Of a DNA stretch of 64,000 bases, positions 1-7,450 are shown in pieces. The notes under the pieces were generated by a model. That model searched no databases, was not told the origin of the DNA, and saw only the letters and a program-made list of their open reading frames with translations. Position 1 is the first letter of the stretch; every line of letters starts with the position of its first letter. The position numbers and the translations under genes were made by a program. Location: contig NZ_FTOP01000002.1 of the NCBI RefSeq assembly GCF_900156785.1, forward strand, positions 62,001 through 126,000, in the 5' to 3' direction. Origin of the DNA: Belliella pelovolcani (lineage in GTDB: Bacteria > Bacteroidota > Bacteroidia > Cytophagales > Cyclobacteriaceae).

Positions 1-72
1 GATATTACTAAGAAGCAATCATAAATTTATTTTTCATGCAGTTGAAAAGAAAACATACCATATTATTTACGC

Positions 73-537
73 TTATTGAAAATGATAAAGGAAAACCAAA
101 ACGCCTGAAAAGGCTGGTTTCTTCTGGTCTTTGATTTCCAGCTTCACATTGACTTCAGCTTTGACCGTACCGCGAAGATTGACCACTGATTTGAGGTTGG
201 CGTTGAGTCGCACTTCGTTGTTGACCAATACTGCTTGGGCAAATCTCAAGGACTCTATGCCATAATTGATCATCATCTTCAGGTTATGCACATCCACAAT
301 CTGACCCCAGAGATAAGGTACAATAGATAATGTAAGGTATCCATGTGCAATGGTATCGCCAAAGGCACCCTCAACCTTTGCCTTTACTGGATCGGTGTGG
401 ATCCATTGATGATCCAGTGTAGCAGTGGCAAACTGATTGATCTGTTCTTGCGTGATTTGATGGTAGTCAGAGACACCTAGGTCTTTCCCGATATATTGTT
501 CAAACTCTTCGAAACTTCCAATTCTTACTAAACTCAT
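73..537 (-). CDS. MaoC-like (R)-specific enoyl-CoA hydratase family protein
   Basis: A 154-residue single hot-dog-fold protein of the MaoC/NodN type. The family hydrates trans-2-enoyl-CoA to (R)-3-hydroxyacyl-CoA in the cytoplasm, for polyester, lipid or beta-oxidation side pathways. The signature region is visible near residues 32-67: a QINQFA segment, then DHQWIHTDP with the D...H pair expected of the hydratase motif, then GDTIAHGYLTLS, which matches the conserved AHG-x-L segment. The length fits a stand-alone MaoC protein. It points away from the methyltransferase gene, and the roughly 80 bp between the two starts probably holds both promoters. The family is clear from motifs; the acyl-chain specificity is not. 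Confidence 0.88.
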   Translation of the reverse strand: MSLVRIGSFEEFEQYIGKDLGVSDYHQITQEQINQFATATLDHQWIHTDPVKAKVEGAFGDTIAHGYLTLSIVPYLWGQIVDVHNLKMMINYGIESLRFAQAVLVNNEVRLNANLKSVVNLRGTVKAEVNVKLEIKDQKKPAFSGVLVFLYHFQ

Positions 538-617
538 ATGCTAATAGGTTTTAAAAAAATTAAAGGTACTAATTTTCCCATTATTTTCAGTTTAATTTGC
601 TTGAGAATACCAATGAT

Positions 618-1436
618 ATGACCGAGAAGCATACACCCAAGTACATTCATGGCTACTTAGATGAAGAGCAGGAACGTCTGAGACATCAAGCACTTGTGAT
701 TGAACGACCTATATATGATTACATAGATTTTTCGGAGTATAAAAATTTACTAGAGATAGGCTCTGGAGTAGGTGCACAGACAGAAATTCTGCTGAGAAGA
801 TACCCACAACTACAGATCACAGGTGTAGAATACGAACCCAAGCAAATCGCAAAAGCAGAAAAAAACATGCAAGAGCTAGGCTATACTGCGCCGCGAGTTC
901 AATTTATTCAACAAGATGCCAAGGACTTACAGCTTTCAGAAAAATACGATGCTGCATTCATCTGCTGGGTATTGGAGCATATTTCTGATCCAGTTCAGGT
1001 ATTGCATAGCATGAAGCCTTCCCTTCTGCCTGGAGCCAAGGTAGTCATTACGGAGGTTTTCAATGCCACTTTTTACACCTATCCCGAAATGCCAACCGTA
1101 AAAAAATATTGGCAAATCTACAATGACTACCAAGTTGAGATCGGTGGAGACCCACAGGTAGGTGCTAGGCTTGGTGATCTATTAGAAATTGCTGGCTACA
1201 GGGATATATCACTGCGCTCAGGGGGATTTCACTTAGATAGTCGCAATCCCGATGACAGAAATACAGTCATTACATATTGGAAAAACTTGATGAGCAGCGG
1301 TGCGCCAGCTTTGCTGGAAGCAGGATTGATAGACCAAAAGCTGCTACTGAAAATGCAGAAAGAGATGGATGAATTGAAAGCTCGAAAAGATGCAGTATTT
1401 TACTATAGGTTTATCCAAGCTACTGCTTTTGCTTAA
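618..1436 (+). CDS. Class I SAM-dependent methyltransferase
   Basis: A Rossmann-type methyltransferase of about 272 residues. Motif I reads LLEIGSGVGAQT, followed by an acidic residue at the end of beta 2 (GVEYEP) for the ribose hydroxyls, and a CWVLEHISDP segment typical of the Methyltransf_11/25 group. I chose the ATG at 618. The frame is open from a TTG at 597, but that start lacks a clear ribosome binding site. The substrate is unknown; small-molecule or lipid targets are usual for this group. The mtgA gene begins 10 bp after the stop, so the two are probably cotranscribed. Confidence 0.85.
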   Translation: MTEKHTPKYIHGYLDEEQERLRHQALVIERPIYDYIDFSEYKNLLEIGSGVGAQTEILLRRYPQLQITGVEYEPKQIAKAEKNMQELGYTAPRVQFIQQDAKDLQLSEKYDAAFICWVLEHISDPVQVLHSMKPSLLPGAKVVITEVFNATFYTYPEMPTVKKYWQIYNDYQVEIGGDPQVGARLGDLLEIAGYRDISLRSGGFHLDSRNPDDRNTVITYWKNLMSSGAPALLEAGLIDQKLLLKMQKEMDELKARKDAVFYYRFIQATAFA

Positions 1437-1445
1437 ATTGGAAAT

Positions 1446-2141
1446 ATGAAAGTTTTGAAATGGGTACTTAGACTTATAGCCAAAATTATCCTTTGGTTTT
1501 TTGTGATCACGATAGGTTTGACTGTTGTTTACAAATTTGTTCCTATACCCATCACGCCCTTGATGCTTATTCGTGTATGGGAGCAAGCTTTCGACGATAA
1601 GAAGGAAGTAAGGCTTTACAAAGACTGGGTTCCTATGTCTAAGATATCAAAACACCTCCCTCAAGCAGTCTATGCGGCCGAAGATCAAAAATTCATGGAC
1701 CATCATGGATTTGATAGAGAAGCCATGAAAAAGGCCTGGGAGAATAATCAGAAAGGAAACCGGGTTAAAGGAGCCAGCACCATTTCACAACAAACATCCA
1801 AGAATGTATTTCTTTGGCCGGCGAGAACCTTGGTCAGGAAAGGCTTTGAGGCTTATTTTACTGTTTTGATTGAATTCATTTGGGGCAAAGAGCGTATCAT
1901 GGAAGTTTACCTCAATGTCATTGAAATGGGAGAGGGCATCTATGGTGCTGAAGCAGCCGCGCAATATTATTTCAAAAAATCAGCAGCACAGCTCACAAGA
2001 CAAGAGGCGGCCTTGATTGCAGCGACCCTGCCAAATCCAAGACGATGGTCTCCTGCTAGACCGACACCTTATATATATGGTAGGCAAGCTTGGATCTTGA
2101 GGCAGATGAATAACCTGAACCCATTAGGCTTTGGATCATAG
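1446..2141 (+). CDS. mtgA: Monofunctional biosynthetic peptidoglycan transglycosylase
   Basis: A GT51 glycosyltransferase of 231 residues that polymerises lipid II into glycan strands without a transpeptidase domain. An N-terminal membrane anchor lies at about residues 10-32. The catalytic-glutamate motif AAEDQKFMDHHGFD is near residue 77, followed by the family motifs GASTISQQTSKN, the KERIMEVYLN segment and EMGEGIYGAEAAAQYYF. The length matches MtgA proteins rather than bifunctional PBPs. It sits directly behind the methyltransferase gene and ends just before the terminator that serves the oppositely oriented tRNA-like array. Confidence 0.95.
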   Translation: MKVLKWVLRLIAKIILWFFVITIGLTVVYKFVPIPITPLMLIRVWEQAFDDKKEVRLYKDWVPMSKISKHLPQAVYAAEDQKFMDHHGFDREAMKKAWENNQKGNRVKGASTISQQTSKNVFLWPARTLVRKGFEAYFTVLIEFIWGKERIMEVYLNVIEMGEGIYGAEAAAQYYFKKSAAQLTRQEAALIAATLPNPRRWSPARPTPYIYGRQAWILRQMNNLNPLGFGS

Positions 2142-2153
2142 TGAGTATAAAAT

Positions 2154-2183
2154 AAAAAAGCCGCGAAACAAAGTTTCACAGCT
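2154..2183 (-). terminator. Rho-independent terminator of the tRNA-like array
   Basis: An 11-bp stem with a 3-nt loop, followed on the minus strand by a T-rich tract. Read as minus-strand RNA, two positions form G-U pairs and the stem is unbroken. Read as plus-strand RNA, the same positions are C-A mismatches. This fixes the direction: the structure terminates minus-strand transcription coming out of the array at 2217-2873, not mtgA. Confidence 0.8.
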
Positions 2184-2216
2184 TTAGTCAATTAACAATA
2201 AACCCAAAATAACCAG

Positions 2217-2341
2217 CTGTAGGAGAAGGATTCGAACCTCCACGGGGCAGTTGGGCAAAAACACGAGCTCGATATTTGCTTTATCCTGTGATCCCCACCC
2301 CCGAGACAGGAGGGCTTGTCTGCCAATTTCAACATCCTACA
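2217..2341 (-). ncRNA. tRNA-like RNA, copy 1
   Basis: Read on the minus strand, the ends form a perfect 7-bp acceptor stem (TGTAGGA with TCCTACA). A T-arm carries the canonical loop GGTTCGAATCC, and the D-arm resembles tRNA-Leu (TTG, loop AAATTGGCAGA, CAA). No CCA is encoded. At about 125 nt it is far longer than a class II tRNA, because the variable region holds an extended stem-loop of about 55 nt around CGAGCTCG. An anticodon-like arm can be drawn (CCCTC/GGGGG), but its loop CTGTCTC would read GUC with a pyrimidine at position 37, unlike a working tRNA. A structured RNA is well supported; its role is unknown. Confidence 0.6.
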
Positions 2342-2389
2342 GTATCATATCATCAATTTATAAATTCTGATCTTTTATCAGAATCTCAG

Positions 2390-2521
2390 CTGTAGGAGAA
2401 GGATTCGAACCTCCACGGGTCAGTTGGGCAAAAACACGAGCTCGATATTTGCTTTATCCTGTGATCCCCACCCCCGAGACAGTCCCGATAGCTATCGGGA
2501 TGCCAATTTCAACATCCTACA
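2390..2521 (-). ncRNA. tRNA-like RNA, copy 2 (palindromic hairpin variant)
   Basis: It has the same acceptor, T-arm and variable domain as copy 1, but the segment that would supply the D-stem 3' half and the anticodon-stem 5' half is replaced by the perfect palindrome TCCCGATAGCTATCGGGA (2483-2500). No anticodon arm can form in the normal place, so this copy cannot be a standard tRNA. In the variable-domain stem one base differs (ACCC in place of CCCC). Confidence 0.55.
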
Positions 2522-2569
2522 GTATCATATCATCAATTTATAAATTCTGATCTTTTATCAGAATCTCAG

Positions 2570-2701
2570 CTGTAGGAGAAGGATTCGAACCTCCACGGGG
2601 CAGTTGGGCAAAAACACGAGCTCGACATTTGCATTATCCTGTGATCCCCACCCCCGAGACAGTCCCGATAGCTATCGGGATGCCAATTTCAACATCCTAC
2701 A
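2570..2701 (-). ncRNA. tRNA-like RNA, copy 3 (palindromic hairpin variant)
   Basis: Close to copy 2, with the same palindrome at 2663-2680. Small changes in the variable arm (GCAAATG in place of GCAAATA, and ATAATGC in place of ATAAAGC) leave the arm able to fold. Acceptor stem and T-loop are unchanged. Confidence 0.55.
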
Positions 2702-2749
2702 GTATCATATCATCAATTTATAAATTCTGATCTTTTATCAGAATCTCAG

Positions 2750-2873
2750 CTGTAGGAGAAGGATTCGAACCTCCACGAAGCAGTTAGGCGAAACACGAGC
2801 TCGATGTTTGCTTTATGCTGTGATCTTCACCCCCGAGACAGGAGGGCTTGTCTGCCAGTTTCAACATCCTACA
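2750..2873 (-). ncRNA. tRNA-like RNA, copy 4 (diverged, first in transcript)
   Basis: The most diverged copy, carrying the same hairpin type as copy 1. The variable-domain base stem has changed on both sides: GGGG/CCCC in copies 1 and 3 is GAAG/CTTC here (plus-strand positions 2777-2780 and 2825-2828). This double compensatory change is direct evidence that the stem is under selection. The inner stem has also drifted, but still pairs as GCAAACA against TGTTTCGC with one bulged C. Confidence 0.6.
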
Positions 2874-2923
2874 ATTTGTCTTTATTTCAAACTCCTTTGA
2901 CCTTTTGTCTTTGTTTGATATTT

Positions 2924-2931
2924 CAAAGGTA
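2924..2931 (-). promoter_or_regulatory. Candidate -7 box for the tRNA-like array
   Basis: The minus strand reads TACCTTTG, a match to the Bacteroidota -7 consensus TAnnTTTG, about 50 bp upstream of the first tRNA-like copy. No convincing TTG element was found at the -33 spacing, so the call is weak. Confidence 0.35.
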
Positions 2932-3142
2932 ATAAAACATTCCTTTTGTTAAAATTTTTGTAACAAATTAGCTTAAAATTTACAGTTAATTTAATTTTTA
3001 TGCTTTTTTAATACAACATCTATAATTAGAGCAGGGATTTTTCTGTATGAATTAGAAATTTGAAAATGCGATAGTTGGATATCAATGAAAGTTGATCCAT
3101 TACGCTTGAAAAAAGTCGAACAATCATGAAAATTAATATGTA

Positions 3143-3265
3143 TATCCGCAATTATACCACTAACCAAATTAAATAAGAGCCTAGATTAACCCGATATTTA
3201 TTGATGTAGGCTTGAAATCATAGGTTTATTCCACTCTTAAAGTTCCACTGGTAAGAAAGCAGATA
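3143..3265 (+). repeat. Dispersed TIR element, copy D (subfamily 2)
   Basis: Begins TATCCGCAATTATACCACTAA and ends with TTCCACTGGTAAGAAAGCAGA plus TA, which form imperfect terminal inverted repeats. The right half (GGCTTGAAATCATAGGTTTA and onward) matches the element at 47657-47799. It lies between the tRNA-like array and the 3' end of the TPR gene. There is no coding content. Confidence 0.7.
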
Positions 3266-3275
3266 ATCATAAAAT

Positions 3276-4472
3276 TTAATTACAAATACGCTGACTTGCA
3301 GCTATTGCTTCATTCATTCCCCAAATCGCAGCTTGATGTAAATCTGCACAAGCGGCAGACTGATTACCCAAGCGGTATTGTGTAATTCCCCTTTGATAGT
3401 AGGCTTCTTTGTGATTAGGCTGGTAGATGATGACCATGCGATATGCCTGCAAGGCATCTTGGTAGTTTTTGGCTTTGTACAGTACATTTCCTTTGGCCAT
3501 CCAAGCTGCAAGGTGATCAGCTTGCCTTGTCGTCACACGCTGCAAACAAACAAGGGCCTCTTGATAACGCCCAAGCCCCTCCAAACTCAATCCTAAATAG
3601 TAAGTAGCTTCCACGTCTTCAGGCTCCAAATTCAAAACCATCGAAAAATCTTCATGCGCTTCCTTCCATTGTTTTGAGATCAAGCGTTGATAGCCTCTTT
3701 GCTTGTAAGCTGTGGGATTTTCTGGCGCATTTTCAATACTTTGACTGAAATACTTTTCTGCCAGCAGACTTTCCCCTGATTCTTTGGCCAACTCAGCAAG
3801 GTACTGATAAGCCATGGGGTGATATGGATTCAAAGACAAAGCCTTGGCAAAATTCTCTTCTGCGGCTTTTGTGTTGTTAAGTATCAGTAAAGACTTGCCA
3901 CGACTCAAATAGTAATCTGGCTCTGTGGCATTGATCTGAATGGCCTTCGTAAAGTATTGTATAGCCAAATCATGCCGTCCCAAACCTTGTTCGCACAGGC
4001 CAAGGTGATGATAGAGATAGTCAATTTGTTCATTTTGCCTGCTGAGAATTTTATCTACGCCAGATTTATAAGTTGGTCTTCGGTAAATGATTTCCACGGT
4101 TTCTCCCCTTGGAATGTCAAGCAAAACTTTGAAATCATCAATGGCTGATTCGTATTGCCCCATTTTATAACGCATCAAACCCCTGGCAAAATACGCCTCG
4201 GAATGGTATGGGTTGAGTTCTAGCAGGATATTGAAGTCAGTCAATGCTGCCTCAGTATCCCCGATTTTTTCATAAACCAAAGCCCTATAATAATATGGCT
4301 CAGCAAAAAATGGTCGCTCTCTTATCACATCTGAAAAAACAAGCAAGGCTTCCAAATCATCCCCTGCGTCCCATTGCTTGAGCGCTTCCTCCATGCGCTG
4401 ATCTATAGAAGCGTACTGTGCCCAAGTCTTGGGAATACAGAACAACAGTAATATAAAAACAAGGACTCTCAT
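3276..4472 (-). CDS. Secreted or periplasmic TPR-repeat protein
   Basis: From the ATG at 4472 the protein has 398 residues with a classic signal peptide (MRVLVFILLLFCIPKTWAQ). I prefer this start over an upstream ATG at 4508, which would bury the signal sequence. The mature part is almost entirely tetratricopeptide repeats, about ten, with the usual spacing of W/L-G-Y-A-F-A-P residues, for example PYHSEAYFARGLMRYKMGQY and EPDYYLSRGKSLL. TPR proteins are protein-binding scaffolds; no enzymatic domain is visible. It is probably monocistronic. Confidence 0.85.
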   Translation of the reverse strand: MRVLVFILLLFCIPKTWAQYASIDQRMEEALKQWDAGDDLEALLVFSDVIRERPFFAEPYYYRALVYEKIGDTEAALTDFNILLELNPYHSEAYFARGLMRYKMGQYESAIDDFKVLLDIPRGETVEIIYRRPTYKSGVDKILSRQNEQIDYLYHHLGLCEQGLGRHDLAIQYFTKAIQINATEPDYYLSRGKSLLILNNTKAAEENFAKALSLNPYHPMAYQYLAELAKESGESLLAEKYFSQSIENAPENPTAYKQRGYQRLISKQWKEAHEDFSMVLNLEPEDVEATYYLGLSLEGLGRYQEALVCLQRVTTRQADHLAAWMAKGNVLYKAKNYQDALQAYRMVIIYQPNHKEAYYQRGITQYRLGNQSAACADLHQAAIWGMNEAIAASQRICN

Positions 4473-4645
4473 AGAATTGACTAAAGCAGTGAAAGTACAA
4501 TTTGACAATGATCTGCGCTCGGCTATCTAACCCGAATAAAGGATCAAGGTTCAGTATAAATCCAAGGAAGGGTGATTTCTCAAGATTTATATAGCAATCT
4601 AATCAATAACTTAAGAACCTGAAAGATGTTAACCTATTCGCTAGG

Positions 4646-5911
4646 TTAGTTCTCTTCCTCGAAACCTGACATGTCAATGGTTTCGCTTTCGAGGTAGTGC
4701 GGGTACATCTTCTTATGCTCTTTTTTTACTTCCCTGACCAATGCTTCTCTAAATTCCTCTACATTCGTACCATTCTCAGCTGCCATAAACACTGGATTAA
4801 TTCCGAATTTCTTTTTGTATGCTTCAGCTAATTTTTCAAAATCAAGAAAATTCCGCTCCTCCAATTCAATTTCCGTCATTTGCATCTGCTCCTCATCGGT
4901 TGGCATTTGGTCTACAAGATCAATTTTATTGAAAACCAGCAGCACTGGTTTATTGCTCGCTCCAATTTCAGTGAGGGTTTGATTGACTACTGCGATATGG
5001 TCTTCAAAACCTGGATGACTAATATCAACCACATGAATCAACAAATCAGCCTCTCTGATTTCATCCAAGGTAGATTTGAAGGATTCAATCAAGTGAGTTG
5101 GGAGTTTTCTGATAAAACCCACCGTATCCGAAAGGAGAAAAGGAATATTCTCCAAAACAACTTTTCTCACTGTAGAATCTACTGTAGCGAATAGCTTGTT
5201 TTCTGCAAGAATATCGGTCTTGGTGATCAGGTTCATCAAGGTACTCTTGCCCACATTGGTATAGCCTACGAGAGAAACCCTAACAATTCCTTTTCTACTT
5301 TTTCGCTGAGTCACTCCTTGCTTTTCAATGTCTCTTAGCTTCTCCTTTAGGAGCGTAATCCTTCCCCTAATATCCCTCTTATCTGTCTCGATTTCCTTTT
5401 CACCGGACCCACCCCTCGTGGTCGTACCGCCTCGCTGTCGCTCCAAGTGAGTCCACATTCTAGTCAATCTTGGCAGCAAGTATTGAAATCTTGCTAATTC
5501 CACCTGCGTTTTGGCTTGAGCAGTCTGTGCTCTTTGGAGGAAAATATCTAAGATCAATAGAGACCTGTCGTATACTTTGACCTTCAATTCGTTTTCCAAA
5601 TTCCGCATTTGAGAAGGGGAAAGGTCATCATCAAAAATCACCATGTCAACCTCAAAGTGCTGCACATAAGCTTGTATCTCTTCCAGCTTTCCAGATCCTA
5701 CAAAAGTCCTCACATCGGGTTTCTCCATTCTTTGGGTGAACCTGTAGACAGTTTTGGCTCCCAATGTTTCTGTCAAAAATGCCAGCTCGTCCAAGTATTC
5801 GTCCACCTGATGGTCTGACTGCCCTTGTTTGATCAAGGCAACGAGTACCGCGGTATCCTGTTTGGGAGCTGTTTCGTGTAGTTTTTGTAATTTTCTGGAG
5901 TATTTGCTCAT
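4646..5911 (-). CDS. hflX: GTPase HflX
   Basis: HflX is a ribosome-associated GTPase that splits stalled or hibernating 70S ribosomes. The N-terminal HflX domain shows RTFVGSGKLEEI and FDDDLSPSQMRNLE, the helical linker carries LPRLTRMWTHLERQRGG and a TRGGSGEKEIETD stretch. The G domain has G1 (GYTNVGKSTL), G3 (DTVGF) and G4 (NKID). The ATG at 5911 gives 421 residues, the usual length; an ATG at 5980 would add 23 residues unlike the family. It stands alone, divergent from rfbC. Confidence 0.95.
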   Translation of the reverse strand: MSKYSRKLQKLHETAPKQDTAVLVALIKQGQSDHQVDEYLDELAFLTETLGAKTVYRFTQRMEKPDVRTFVGSGKLEEIQAYVQHFEVDMVIFDDDLSPSQMRNLENELKVKVYDRSLLILDIFLQRAQTAQAKTQVELARFQYLLPRLTRMWTHLERQRGGTTTRGGSGEKEIETDKRDIRGRITLLKEKLRDIEKQGVTQRKSRKGIVRVSLVGYTNVGKSTLMNLITKTDILAENKLFATVDSTVRKVVLENIPFLLSDTVGFIRKLPTHLIESFKSTLDEIREADLLIHVVDISHPGFEDHIAVVNQTLTEIGASNKPVLLVFNKIDLVDQMPTDEEQMQMTEIELEERNFLDFEKLAEAYKKKFGINPVFMAAENGTNVEEFREALVREVKKEHKKMYPHYLESETIDMSGFEEEN

Positions 5912-6155
5912 AAAATGTTTAGACCTTTTGATAAATAAGGTAAGGTATTGGTGATTAGTTCCCTGAGGATTGGAGAGCAAAGTTACGAATCAAGCGCTAA
6001 TTATAAGGTGTTGGACTGACAGAAGGTATTTAAAAATTAAAATTGAATTTGGGAAAAAGCACATCGCTAGAATAACTGTTATATTTGAACTCTGATCCCT
6101 TAGCCAATTGACGGGATAATTTTGATCGCAACAAATATTTAACTAATCCATTTTC

Positions 6156-6704
6156 ATGAAAATCAATGCTACACCCATCGCAGGCTTATTCGAAATTACC
6201 CCAACGGTTTTTGAAGACAGTCGCGGGTACTTTTTTGAATCATTTAGAAAAGAGATGCTTGAAAAAGCTGGAATAAGGCAAGATTGGGTACAAGAGAATC
6301 AATCTTTCTCTAAAAAAGGGACGGTTCGGGGACTCCATTTTCAAGCTGGTGAACATGCACAAGCTAAGTTGGTGAGCGTGATCCAGGGCAAAGTCTTAGA
6401 TGTGGTCTTGGATTTGCGCAAAGATTCTCAGACTTATGGAGACATTTACACCATCGTATTGGATGCAGAAAAACACAACATGCTCTACATTCCAGAAGGA
6501 TTTGCACATGGTTTTTCGGTATTAGAAGATGCTATCTTTTCTTATAAATGCTCTGCCTATTACCATAAAGAAAGCGAGGGGGGTATCTTGTGGAGCGATC
6601 CCAAGCTAAAGATTGACTGGAAAGTGGAAACGCCAATCCTCTCTGAGAAAGATCAACTTTGGCCCACATTAGAGACATTTACTAAGGAAAAAGGAGGATT
6701 GTAA
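6156..6704 (+). CDS. rfbC: dTDP-4-dehydrorhamnose 3,5-epimerase
   Basis: The third enzyme of dTDP-L-rhamnose synthesis (RmlC), a cupin-fold epimerase of 182 residues. Family motifs are EDSRGYFFESFR, QENQSFSKKGTVRGLHFQ with the catalytic-region histidine, YIPEGFAHGFSVLEDA and the active-site tyrosine region CSAYYHKESEGGILW-DP. rfbA, rfbB and rfbD are not in the window. The stop overlaps the next start by one base (TAATG), so it is translationally coupled to the phosphatase gene. It supplies or diversifies nucleotide sugars for the polysaccharide genes at 15-33 kb. Confidence 0.93.
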   Translation: MKINATPIAGLFEITPTVFEDSRGYFFESFRKEMLEKAGIRQDWVQENQSFSKKGTVRGLHFQAGEHAQAKLVSVIQGKVLDVVLDLRKDSQTYGDIYTIVLDAEKHNMLYIPEGFAHGFSVLEDAIFSYKCSAYYHKESEGGILWSDPKLKIDWKVETPILSEKDQLWPTLETFTKEKGGL

Positions 6705-7450
6705 TGGGACTACTAGATTTCTTCAAAAGAGAGCAAAAAAAAACGCTTCCACTAGATTTAAGCTGGATGGAAACAGACATGCATTCTCACTTGATACCAG
6801 GAATAGATGATGGTGCGAAGACTTTGGATCAGTCAATTGCACTCATCAAAAGACTCCAAGGATACGGATTGAAGAAAATCATCACGACACCACATATCAT
6901 GGTGGAGTTTTATAAGAACACTCCCGAAATCATCCTCTCTGGACTAGAAAAGCTCCAAAAAGGGCTTGTCAGCAATGGCATGGATATCTCTGTCAAAGCT
7001 GCCGCTGAATACAACATTGATGAAGCATTCTTAGAAATGGTGAGAAATGGCGAGGAGTTATTGACAATCAATGATAATCTCATCTTGGTAGAAACCAGTT
7101 TTATCAATAAACCATCCATTTTATTAGACACTTTATTTGAGTTGGAGCTCAGAGGATTCCAGCCTATCCTAGCCCATCCTGAGCGTTATTTTTATTTGAT
7201 GGCTGACAAAAGCCTTCAAGAAGACCTGCTCGATAGAAATATCTACTTCCAAGCCAATCTGCTTTCATTTACTGGTTTTTATTCGAAGGATGTACAGCGA
7301 TTTGCAGAACTATTAGTGGACGAAAAAAGAATCAAGCTAGTAGGAACTGACTGCCATAATATGCGTTATTTGGATAACATGGAGTTGCTCAGCTCAAGTA
7401 AGTATTACGAAAAGCTTCAAGGCTTGAATTTGCTCAACCATACATTATGA
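6704..7450 (+). CDS. CpsB/YwqE-type tyrosine-protein phosphatase (PHP fold)
   Basis: A 248-residue PHP-superfamily metal-dependent phosphatase. The metal-binding signature METDMHSHLIPGIDDGAKT is at residues 21-39, followed by ITTPHIM, an AAEYNIDE block, PILAHPERY and the C-terminal GTDCHNM motif. Together these supply the His and Asp ligands of CpsB, CapC and YwqE. Such enzymes dephosphorylate bacterial tyrosine kinases that control capsule chain length. Its gene overlaps both neighbours (TAATG before, ATGA after). The Wzz-like protein in this window has no kinase domain, so the substrate kinase must lie elsewhere. Confidence 0.88.
   Translation: MGLLDFFKREQKKTLPLDLSWMETDMHSHLIPGIDDGAKTLDQSIALIKRLQGYGLKKIITTPHIMVEFYKNTPEIILSGLEKLQKGLVSNGMDISVKAAAEYNIDEAFLEMVRNGEELLTINDNLILVETSFINKPSILLDTLFELELRGFQPILAHPERYFYLMADKSLQEDLLDRNIYFQANLLSFTGFYSKDVQRFAELLVDEKRIKLVGTDCHNMRYLDNMELLSSSKYYEKLQGLNLLNHTL

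Larger units (their letters stand above)
2217..2873 (-). repeat. Tandem array of four tRNA-like units with identical 49-bp spacers
   Basis: Four units with starts spaced 173, 180 and 180 bp apart. The three spacers (2342-2390, 2522-2570, 2702-2750) are identical and each holds a perfect 8-bp hairpin with the loop CTTTT (2364-2384, 2544-2564, 2724-2744). Copies 1-3 are nearly identical, while copy 4, promoter-proximal on the minus strand, is diverged. The pattern suggests recent tandem amplification. The spacer hairpins are candidate processing sites. Confidence 0.9.

Noticed and set aside
2217-2873. Four canonical tRNA-Leu or tRNA-Ser genes
   Set aside because: Acceptor, D- and T-arms fit, but the would-be anticodon loop CTGTCTC is not a Leu or Ser anticodon and has a pyrimidine at position 37; copies 2 and 3 lack the arm altogether, and total length is too great.
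2217-2873. CRISPR array
   Set aside because: The repeated unit is about 125 nt with identical 49-bp spacers. CRISPR spacers must differ, repeats are far shorter, and no cas genes are present.
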